A stretch of DNA of 64,000 nt from assembly GCA_963971305.1 (NCBI GenBank), contig OZ020303.1, forward strand, positions 62,310,867 through 62,374,866, read 5' to 3'. The notes below the pieces were generated by a model that did no database searches, was not told the origin of the DNA, and saw only the letters and a program-made list of their open reading frames with translations. Position 1 is the first letter of the stretch. The number at the start of each line of letters is the position of its first letter. Made by a program: the position numbers and the translations under genes. The stretch comes from Arcuatula senhousia. Lineage: Eukaryota; Mollusca; Bivalvia; Mytilida; Mytilidae. Below are positions 15,601 to 27,600 of this stretch, piece by piece.

Positions 15601-18600
15601 TTCTTGTAACAACTCAATAAAACAACTCATCTATGAGTGATTATATCATAAATTTTGAAATGCAATTTTTTCACTGATTCACAACTACACCTTAAAATAA
15701 AATCGGTTTGTGACATTTTTCCTCCTAAGTTCAAATTTGAATACAAAGTCTAGGGACAAACCTTCCAGGTACTTCTTGTCCAGCATATTTGACATCAACC
15801 TTAGCTTTGCCTTCATCCTTGGGGTAGTAAGTAGCCTGGATCTCTGTTTCTGATATAGGGACCAGATCAACTGGGTTAGCCTTGCCTGAAATCAAATTAT
15901 AAGTACATTATATCAAAGTTGTATCTTTAGAAAACAAAACCTGGGCATTTATTTAGCCTTATTAATAACACATATGAAATATTTCTGTCATGCTAAATGT
16001 AACTTTTGGTTGCATTTTTAATTTTTTATTTTTCATTTTTGAGATCTATCTCAATGTTCTTCAGAAGAAAATATACCACAAATGGTTCCATAATTTTTAT
16101 TGTATACTTATAACAGGTGAAAATTCATTGACTTAAAAAAAAAATAACAACATTGAAAAAAAAAATGTGAACACAACTTTAAGTTGATTAACAAGGAAGA
16201 ACAGATCGTCACATTAAGATCTTAAGTAAATGGTGTATACCTGTGGCATCAATGTAGCTGACTTCTAATGGAGCTTCTCCAGCCTCGGCAGTGTTAACAG
16301 TAAATGTGGCAGGGGTATCTGAGGGAACACCCTTGTGTTTGTCCAATCCTGGGCCGTAACATCTAACTTTGTTAGGATTGACCTCATTCTGAATCTTGAC
16401 ATTGAATGGAGAGCCTATAAGAGAAATAGAGGAAGAAATGTTAAGAAAGACAACTCTGTTTTTTATTGATGAAGAATTATTTAATTACAGTACAAAGAAA
16501 GACAATTCATGGTTGTTTTTCTGTTTAGAAAAAAAATAAAAATATGCTTTTCAGTCAATAAATTTATATAGTTTTGTCTTTTATATTTTTGTTACACAAA
16601 TAGCAAAACAATTTGTGGTTTTAAACCTTTAAAAAAAAACAAATTTGCTATTTTGCAACTTAATTTTGTACCTGGAATTTCTTGATCAGCAAACTTGACT
16701 GATACTTGGTAATCTCCAGGTTTTACAGGGAGATAATCCACAGTGCATGTTCCGTCATGGTTGTCCTTGCAGCCGATCTGGGTTTCAGCAGGTCCATCAA
16801 TAGCCAGACCAAGACCTCCCTGTCCTGCACCCTTGATGTCAACAGTGAATTCTTGTCTGTTCTTGGTGATGCCACCATCCAGACCTGGGCCGTAGGCTCT
16901 GACGCGGCTAGCATCACTGCCAGGTGTGGCATTAACCTTGAGTGGACTCTGTGGGATGGCCATTTCATCATAAGTTACATCAATGGACATGGTACCTGCA
17001 AGTTAATAATGTGCATTTGTTATTGTTAAAAATTTTGGAAGCTCACTTCCTTTACTGCAAATTTGTGTGTTAATACATGTAATGTGAATGTTTTAGCCTG
17101 TAAACATAGACTATATAAAAATCAGAAAACATAAATTTATCCTCAAGGTTTTCTTATCCAAAACTTGAAAATATCAACCCTGTGCCAATGAAATTTAGGT
17201 AAAATTTTCAGGCTACTTATAAATTGCTACTGTTTTAATTTTGGAATCATTCTTGTAAGATTTTTATCTCATTCTGGGTGAAAAATATTTTTTTCACACT
17301 TATTACATTTTGCCCGGTCTTTGACTTTTTTCTGAACAAAAAAACAACAACAAAGAAATAACAACAAAAAGTGCTTTATGTAATAAAATAAAACTACCAT
17401 TTACATGTAAAATGGGAAAAAAATCTTAAACACCCTTACCTTCTTCGACAGGTGTGTAGAGAACCCTGTAGGTTCCATCCTTGTTATTATTAACCATGGT
17501 ATCATTTCTGACACCAGATGGGTTAGTAACGATGGCTCGTACGTTGCCAGTTCCGTTAGGGGACACAGATTTAGCGTCAACTGTAAACTCTGTGGGGGAA
17601 TCCATGAAGACACCTGTTAAATTAAAAAAAAATATGTGTTAAGGTCAAGTTGAATTAGATATTGTCACCTTTAGACACAAAAACTATTTCCATTCCTTTT
17701 TTTTTAAAACAACAAAGACTTTTCATTTGATTTCTTAAACATTTCAGGTTTAAAAAATAATCAAAATTTTACCATTTCTTGCCAAACTTTTGAAAAATTT
17801 ATCCCTATTTTTCCTAATCCACAAATGATCCATATCAACTTGTAATGATTCTGTCACTGTAACAAGGGTATGTGTCTATAAACTATTTGAATTTTTAATG
17901 AGACCTTACTTGTAAATATTTTCCAAAGAGTTTTGCAATTATCACTGTAACAGTTGCAAATGGAATTTTTTTTAACCTATATCTAAGAAAGTACACTAGG
18001 TCGCAGTTATCATAATGTGCAAAGTTAAATGACACAGATTAAGGACTACCGTAATAGGTATCCAATAGAAAGAATAGGTCATTTTTAATAAATAATATTT
18101 TTTCTGATGCGAGTAATTTTCAAGCTGAATATTTTTATGAGGGCATTTTTTTTCTAACCAAAGCAAAATCTCCTTTTTGTATACAGTTTTTACATACTTT
18201 GTTATTAGTTTTGCTTTTGCTTTATTTTTGATTATTATGCACGCTGCAAACACTATAAATAGATAAATATATTTAGTACCAAGTAAATATTTTCTATATT
18301 AGTATTGGCAGATATGCCTTATATATTGCTTTAAGCAGCAACTGGTTATATATGGGCAAAATTTCTCTCAGATTAACAACTTTAAGGCTTTTGATACAAA
18401 TATATGTATGAAAATACATCATATAAAAGCCTTGCAAAACTGTTAATGTCCAGAGTCCTAAATTTTAGGGAGGGTTTGGTCAATAAGAGGTTGACATTCA
18501 TCAAGCTTCTGTACAAAAGGATTATGATTAATAATTAAGATGGCATTAACAACTGTTATCCTTAAGGAATAGGTTTCTATAATACTGAAAAAAAAATTGT

Positions 18601-21600
18601 AACAAAGTGAAAAATAAAGGTAACTAGAAACATAAGTTAATCCTTTGATTAAGTTAAAAGTTCAAGTACAAATCACAACAAAAACACAATTCACAAAACT
18701 ATGGTAACATTTTATTTATTCTACAACACACTCTTCATTGTCAATTAATTAATAAAGCCAAAAATTTACACACATTACATTCAGAAGGTTTCTTTCCACA
18801 CACCAAAGTATCTACATGTTACAGTTACAACTCCCACACAATTCAAGATATTATTACAACAGAAAGTTCAACCATATCCATGCAGGTCAGATCTGAAAAT
18901 CTGAAGAAGTTATTATTTTATCCATTCTATAGGAGAAATGACAGCCTTCCATGCAAATTATATTTTCAAGTCCAAAGTCAGAGGTCAGTTGGAAGCAAGC
19001 TATGCTAAAGTACAGTTTTCGTCAGCTATATGACCAAGACAAAATCCAGAAAAAGTAATACATATTATATCATTTAGTATATTGCCCAAGATTGTTATTG
19101 CGCAATCACATAAAAGCATGTGGTATCTTACAAAGGGTAATAACTCCTCCATACATTGGTACATAACCTTTCCATGCAAGTGCCAATCATTACCCGCTTT
19201 GTCAACTCCTGGTCCATAAACTTTGACCCCACTTAAATCTTTGCTTGGTTGTCCAGGCTCAATCTTAGGTTTAAATGGTGACTGAGGAATTCTGTCTCCA
19301 CCATAAGTAACATCAATGTTGTATTGGCCTGGTTTCTCAGGGAGGTAAGATACCTGGAGTGTACCGTCTTGGTTATCTTTAACGTCAATCTGGCATTCCA
19401 TTGGTCCATCTACATTGATTCCAAGTTCACCAGGAGCAGTACATTCTCTGGTATCAATGGTGAAGGTCGCTGGGGTGAAGGCTGTTCCTTTCTCCAGACC
19501 TGGACCATAGGCCTTGACCTTTGATGCACCTTCAGGTACAACATCAACAGCAAATGGTGATTTAGGAACTGGCTGGCTGCCATAAGCAACATCGATTTTG
19601 TGTGGTCCAAGTTCAAATGGAACAACTTGACCAACATATCCTTCTGGTGTTTCCTTAACAGGAACATCAACCTTTTTGTTGCTAGGGGTTGTCATGGTGA
19701 TCTTGGCAGGTCCATCAGATTTTCCGGCTGGTTTTGTCAACACACCAACATCTCTTTGCTCACCAATTTTAATTGCTAAGAAAAAGACAAAGCACATTTT
19801 CACATGCACATATTTCTTTTTTTACAGACAACGAAAATTTTACATTGAAGCAAATTTAACATGAGAAAGAGAACAGACAGAAAGATGCTAAAAGAAAATA
19901 AAAAAAGAAAAGTTTTATAAAATTATTGAAGAAAGACAAAAACTACAAAAAAAATAAACTTCAAAATAAGATTGTGTTTTTACCAAATAGGTGAAAGCTG
20001 AATACCAGTGTCACCTAAGACTTATTTATTCAAGGTCACACAACTTACGTTTATCAAGCCCTGTGACCTTGACCTTACTAAGGTCAGCACTAGGAACAAC
20101 ATCAACCTTGAAAGGTGACTCAGGTACAGGTGCACTACCACAAGTAACATCAACCTTATGGGGACCAACTTCAGTTGGAACAACTTGGCCAACAAAACCT
20201 TCAGGGGTTGGTTTGAGGGGTACATCAACTTTCTTGTTTGATGGTGTTGTCATAGTAACCTTAGCAGGTCCATCAGGTTTGCCTGCACTTTTGGTAAGGA
20301 CAGCAATGTCTCTCTTTTCATTAACTCTAATTGCTATTAAGAAAGTAAAGATTTGGAAATTTCTTAGGAAAAGCAAACAAGAGAAAATTTAAAAATTAAT
20401 AGTTTAAATTATTTCAATGACATTAAAGATTTAAGGCTCGAAAGGCAAGTTTAAATTCTTCAGAAAAAAGCCAATATGAGCATAGAAACTAGCAAAATGA
20501 TTTATTTTTAAAAGGATCTTTGTTAAAATAGTTTTTTTATCAATTTCAACTGATGCACACTCAACCAATGATTTAGTAAAACTAATGAAAGGAAAAACAT
20601 AAAATGTTGATACACATACTTGTCATTAAGTGTTAAAAAATGAACAAACACAAAAGCACAAATTAGCAGTTAGCAAAAACTTAAATTGTTAATGAAAAAG
20701 AGGGCTGAAATATTAAAGGTTTGTTTTGTCAAGACAAAAGCAGCAACATACATTGGCAACTTCACTGAACATTGCTTTGAAAAAGATAGAAAGCTTAAAC
20801 ACATACATGTACATATTGACAATATATAGAAGCCGAACTCATAAAACATATAGTCCTTGATGAAGTACAAAACATTTTCATGAAATACCAGGCAAAAAAA
20901 TGTGTGAATATGAATGACACTTTTGAAACAGTATCTGCTAACACAAAAAGATGAAAACAAGACACAATATTGACTGTGGTACAAATGCACTACAACAAAT
21001 AATGGAATATGAAAGAAAGCGCATGAAATTTCACAAATCTTGCTTGACAACAAGCAACAATGAGCATATACAATGAACAGTATTCCATACTAAACGATAA
21101 ATGTCTCTCCATTCCCATCCAAGTGTGACATAACTTACGAGTGTCAAGTCCTGTGACCTTGACCTTGCTAAGGTCAGCACCTGGCAAAACATCGACCTTG
21201 AAAGGTGACTGGGGTACAGGTGAACTACCGAAAGTGACATCAACCTTATGGGGACCAACTTCAGTTGGAACAACTTGACCAACGAAACCTTCAGCAGTTG
21301 GTTTAAGGGGTACATCAACTTTCTTGTTTGATGGTGTTGTCATAGTAACCTTAGCAGGTCCATCAGGTTTGCCTGCACTTTTGGTAATGACAGCAATGTC
21401 TCTCTTTTCATTAACTTTGATTGCTGTTTTAAAAACAAAAAAGTTGTTGGAAAATAAAAGGAAAATAATCTTTGAGATTCATGCACAATATATTTTTTAC
21501 ATGGTTTTGGTTTAAACTAAAAAAAAACTTTAAAATTTTCACTTTGTTTTCAAGGAGGAAATTACGGTAAGTAAGGTAAAAAACATTGTAATAAAAAATA

Positions 21601-24600
21601 AAAGAACTCTTAAAAACAAATCAATATCCTGAAACAACATAAAACAACTGGTTATTTATGAATAGTGGCAAGAATTTGTTAGTTTGAGCAAATATTCAAT
21701 CAAGTCCATCAACTAAAGAGTAAATTGCTAGTAAATGCTGAAAGAAAGAACAAAACAAAAACCACTCGTAAGGCAAAAATAAGGATAAGATGTTGTTAAT
21801 GAAAAAGAGAGTTGACATTTATAACATCAAGAGCAAATGAAGAACATCAACAAAGTAGCTGAACAATGTTATATTTACAAACACAGTGAGCTAAAAATAC
21901 ATGTATGCATCCACAAATAACAAAGAAAACTAAATCACGGACAGACAAATCTACATAGTCAGACAAAAACATGGCTGAAATAGCAAACAATACACAGAGT
22001 AAAACTCCAGGCAAACTATATGTGTAAAACAACAACCAACAGTGGGGCAATATGACAAGGGAAACAAACAGATATCACAGAAAAAGAAAATTGACAGTTC
22101 TTAAAATAGATCCACATACAAACAAACGTCCTTGAAAAACAAGATGCAGGACTCACGTTTGTCAAGTCCAGTAACCTTGACCTTGCTAAGGTCAACCCCA
22201 GGTACAACATTGACAGTGAATGGAGATTTGGGGACCACAGAGCTGCCGTATGTGACATCAATCTTATGGGGTCCAACTTCAGTGGGGACGATTTGGCCCT
22301 CGTAACCTTCAGAAGTGACACGGACTGGGATTTCAAACCTCTTTTTAGAGGGTGTGGTCATAGTAACTTTAGCAGGTCCATCAGATTTTCCAGCACTCTT
22401 TGTAAGAACAGCAATAGGTCTTTTCTCACCAACTTTTATTGCTATTATGGGAGAAAACAGGACAGGATTCAACAGTTATTTATTTTTCAAAGGAATAACT
22501 TTGTTAAGAGTAGATCATGCAAAGTTATTGGTTATAGTGTCTATAAAAGCTAGAAAAAGTTATAAAATTTGTCTCTGATTCTTTAAGGCTAATTTTTCTC
22601 ACTATTATCAAACAGTATTTAAAATCTATTAGCAGCCAACTATCTTCATCTAAAAGCATTTTATTTATCATGGAAAATAAAAATTCTTCATCATTATCAT
22701 CAATTGCTGAAAGTCACACACATCAGGCAGACATGCCCACTTACGAGTATCAAGTCCAGTCACAGTGACCTTTCCAAGGTCAACACCAGGTGTCACATCA
22801 ACGACAAAAGGAGACTTGGGAACAACAGCACTTCCATAAGACACATCAACAGTGTATTTTCCAACCTCAGTTGGAGTCAAATTTCCAACGTAGCCATCTG
22901 GGGTTTCCTTTAATGGAACTTCAACCTTCTTTTTAGAAGGTGTAGTGGCAGTGACCTTAGCTGGTCCATCAGATTTCCCAGCACCCTTTGTAATAACTGA
23001 GATTTCTCGTTTCTCATTTACTTTAATAGCTACAGAAGAGAAAGAGTAGAGCTAAACAGATACTTGACCCTGTAATAGTCTTATTAGTAAATTTCTACTT
23101 CTAAATTATAGTCTTTCTACATCTAAAATCATTTTCTGAGTGATTGTAAATCTTTAAGTAGGAAGAAACAAAAATATCTTCCCAGGGTTTCTTTTGGTTT
23201 GAAGAAAAATGCTTATATAATGGTCATTTTATACAACATTAACACGTAGCATTTCTAAGATACATTCATAAATTCAAATATGTTTCAACAAACTTCATCA
23301 ACAAGTAATATTTTCTATAATAATGAACCTGAATATAAGTACAAATTTATTCCAGCAAAAATGTGGGAGTCTTGAAAACCCCTTATTGATAAATTGGCAA
23401 AAAAATCAGCAAAGACATTTTATATCATTTATTCAAATTGAACCATCAAAATGTTAAAATGGCAAAATCTCACATGGTCTTACAAAGTTACAATTCAATA
23501 CAAAGCAAAAAGATGAAATGTGAATATATATTTGTGTTGTTAATATGAAATTTGAATGATACAGATATATGGGGTCAAACTTGGTCTTTTTAATTTCATT
23601 AAGTTCAGTGCTGGAAAATAAAGCGGGTTATATTTGACTGTTATTATACTTTTTAATTAAGGTACTTTTTTAATGAAATAAGTTAAAGTTTAGTCTGAAA
23701 TCACAGAAAGCCTTTTTTCAAAGACAGCATGAAATTTGAATGCTAGATAAAGCATTAAGTCTCTTACATTTGAAAAACAGATTATCTTTCAAAAATAATA
23801 AGTGTTTGATTCAAAAGCAGTTTTATTTTGTTCTTAAGACAGTTAGACTTTCATTAGATGTAAAACCTGAAAAGAAAACACCATGCTTTTTTAAGAGGGC
23901 AGCAGACCCACTTACGCGTGTCAAGACCTACAACCTTGACCTTTGTAAAGTCAACCGTAATGGTCACCACACTGATGGTAAAAGGTGACTTTGGTACAAC
24001 AAAACTGCCATAGGTTATTTCAACAATGTGGGGACCAGCTTCAGTAGGAACGAGCTGTCCCTTGAAAGTCTCCAAGCTTTCTTTGAGGGGAATGTTTATC
24101 TTCTTTTTACTGGGTGTAATCAAGGTGACCTTCATAGGTCCATCTGCTTTACCTACACCCTTTGTGATAATAGAAATTTCTCTCTTCTCCCCAAGTTTGA
24201 TGGCTAAGGAAGAAAGACAAAGGGAGATCATCCAGTTTGAAAATTAAAATTTGTAAAACATTTACCATTCAATCGAACACAGTCACGTAAAAAGCAAATC
24301 TTTTAAGACATTAGTGACAACTATCACCATAAGTTTATCTTTTTCTATCTCCAATGAAAGAAATAAGTTTCTTTCAATAACACACTGCAACCCATCTTTT
24401 AAAACAACAAAGGTACAGACGTACAAAAAATTGAAACTTACGAGTATCAAGTCCAACAACCTTGACCTTGCTAAGGTCAATGCTAGATTCTACGTTGACC
24501 TTGATGGGACTTTTGGGAATTTCAGAGTTGGCAAAGAAGACTGAGACAGTGTATGTTCCTGGGGTGGATGGAGTGTATTCTATCTTAAATGTTCCATCTT

Positions 24601-27600
24601 TCTGGTCAATGGTGTTGACTGGAACATCTTTACCCTGTCCATCTACTAGAGCAATGGCAATGTCACCTACAAGAGAGAACAAATTTACAAATAAGCAGGC
24701 ATTTAAATCTCACAAAATCTGTTGTCATTTAAGCAATTGTGGCCAATTTTGGTACATTACCAGATGTTTACCATTGTTTGAATATGTGTAATTAAGTGAT
24801 TTAGTCCATCTTTCATGAAAAAATGCCTGCTCCAGAAAATATTACTACTGAATCAGGAAATAATACAGTTTGTATTCATTATTGCAATTTTGAAAAACAT
24901 TTCATCTTCAGGAGACCAATTTTCTTCTTCTTTCTTGTCCTTACAATGTGCTTTGTAGCAGCTCTTGGTGGGAAAGCCTTTCATATGGTTAAACTTACCA
25001 GGTCCAGCAGTTTTACAGTCGACAATAAAGTAGGTTGTCTTGAATGTCTTGACACCTTTCTCTACACCTGGTCCGTACACCTTGACATTGGCTGGGTTAC
25101 TAACTTCTCCTACATGTACCTGTAAGAAATCATAGTCCAAATGAATATTCCAAACATTTTGATAAAACTTCATGATCACCTTGTATCTAATTAATTCTAT
25201 CTCAATGAGTGATTTTACTCGGATGCGAAATATTTTCGCACAAGTTAAATTTTAAAATTTATTACAGCCATTTTTATCTCAATCTTTTTTTTTTAAATGC
25301 CACCAAAGATTATTTTCAGTAGTTCCCAGAACATCTAGTGAAGAAAAGATTTTTCAAAAATATTTATTATTTCTGCCACCAATGAAATAAAGCCAATTCT
25401 ATTTACAAACAAATATTTGTAAAACCTTGAAAATGAAATATGTTACATACCCTGAATGGACTGTTGGGTATCTGTACACCACCCCAAGTTATGGTTACAG
25501 TGTGTTTAGCCATCTTCTTAGGCATGTATTTACAGGTGTAAGTGCCGTTCTTCTTGTCAACGATCTCAACATTGACAGGTTTGTGTTGGTCGTCCTCACA
25601 GGTGATTTTGAGAGGAGCCTTTCCTGCTTTACGTGCATCTACGGTGAACTCAGCATATTTGTTAACAGTGACACCTGTCTTGGCAAGACCTGGACCTTCA
25701 GCGATGACCTGAAAATGTTAAGTAGGAAATTAAACACAATATACAAGGGATTGTTGACCTTATGGTTCTTTTTTAAAACTATTTTGCAATGGTAAATGCT
25801 GATAAATTTATTAAAGAAGACAATTGATCCTACGAAAAATTGTAACCTAAAATCATGGTTTAATTAAAAAGTAAAACCATTTCTTTTCTTAATTTCTTAT
25901 TTTGTAGTTTTCCTTGAATATCTACATGAAGATTATTTCCATTGTAAATTCTTTCAAGATATGTGAACAGCAGAAATTAATTCATTGAGTAACCTTAGAA
26001 AATATTACAAAGAAAAGCTGGTTACAGACACTTTTTTCAGAAAAGCAGGAGCAATCTGAGCCATTACGAAGATTCTGGTACATGTATATTCCTATTGCAA
26101 TAGAAAATGTGTACAACATATTCTACTGGTGATGTTGGGTAGTAATATATATGAAGGCAGAAGTAATAATTTTTAGAAACATTAAGAAAATTGTATCATT
26201 ATAAATTCTAAGTAGTTACCTTTCCTGCATCAAAAGCATTATTTGCAGGTGAAATCTGGGCCATGTATGGAGACTCTGGGATATCCTCATCGTTACAGAG
26301 GATGTGTACAGCGTATTCTCCTGGTGATGTTGGGTAGTAGGTTACATCAGCAGATCCATCACCATTGTCTTTACAGTCAATCTTAGCTTCAGATGGTCCC
26401 TCAATGGAAAATCCTGAAAAAAAGCAGAAGGCACATGTATCATTATGAAGAAAACATGTACATAACTAATTTGAATAAATATGATTTTTTATATACCATA
26501 ATGAGATGTGGAATAAGTGTATGAGACATAACCTACAATATCAACAATATTTTAAAACATCTGTGACAAAAAGCAGCCAGCAGCCTTTTAAATGTGACCA
26601 GGGGACCCGGGTGGCTGCTTGCTGTTTTTGCAATTGGCCCTAAATTGAAAATAAACTACATATGATTCAACCCCAATCTTAATAAAGTCATAGTTATCTA
26701 CCATCCAATCTTTACCATAGAGTTTAAATGTAATGTTTAAAAGAAAACAAAATATGAAAATTTCTGAAGAAATGTGTTTATGTATAAGAATTAATGCTGC
26801 ATATACATTGGCAGTTTTATGAAAAGTTTTTTTTAAATTCTCTACATCTTGTGTTACAATATATATTTGTACTTTTAACATTTTAATACAGAAAATTTCT
26901 TTTGAGCATACATACCTAGAGCTCCAACTTCTCCGTTAGTTTCTACAGTAAACCTAGCAGGCTGGTTACAGACACCTTCAGTCAGACCGGGACCATAGGC
27001 CCTGATCTTACTGGTCTTAGTAATGGCTACATCGACCTTGAATGGACTCTTAGTGATGTGCTGGTCACCGAATGTAATGTTGATGATGTACTGGCCAACT
27101 TTGGGAGGAATGTAGAGACATTCCCAGACTCCTTCTTCTGTTTTTGATTTCTGTGGAACACATTTAATTTCCTGACCACCTTAAAAGAGATAAAGATTTA
27201 TATTAATTTAGAATTTACATACATGTATCTGTATTTGGTGTGTAATTGCATCAACTTCAACTCTTGAATACTTGAAAATAACAATGAAACTGCCAATGCT
27301 TTTGTTGTCAATAATATGATGAAGTGTATACCAGTATACATGCAATGAATTGGTGTTTCAATAGTCTTCTTTTTTTCATTGTCTTGCATGTGTTCTAGCT
27401 TAAAAGAAATGACTTGAATTGTAAACTTTCAAATTTCTATTGCAATGATTAGTTAATTGTATTTTTTTTAAGTTTTGCAATGCCCTCTACCTTTTTTTTA
27501 ACATGTTTTTTTAACATGATTTACAGAAAATAAAAACAAACAATTACCTGGACCAAAGATCTGAACTTTGACCTCAGCATTTCCAGCTCCCTTGGTGTGT

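Noticed and set aside
16706..17029. 107-codon open frame on the plus strand
   Set aside because: It lies antisense across filamin exon 22, whose minus-strand frame has clear homology; it is a shadow.
20670..21053. 127-codon minus-strand open frame rich in Phe, Cys and Tyr
   Set aside because: It lies inside an intron between two array exons, has no splice-compatible frame with filamin and reflects AT-rich composition.
25427..25795. 122-codon plus-strand open frame
   Set aside because: It is antisense to filamin exon 12 and has no independent support.
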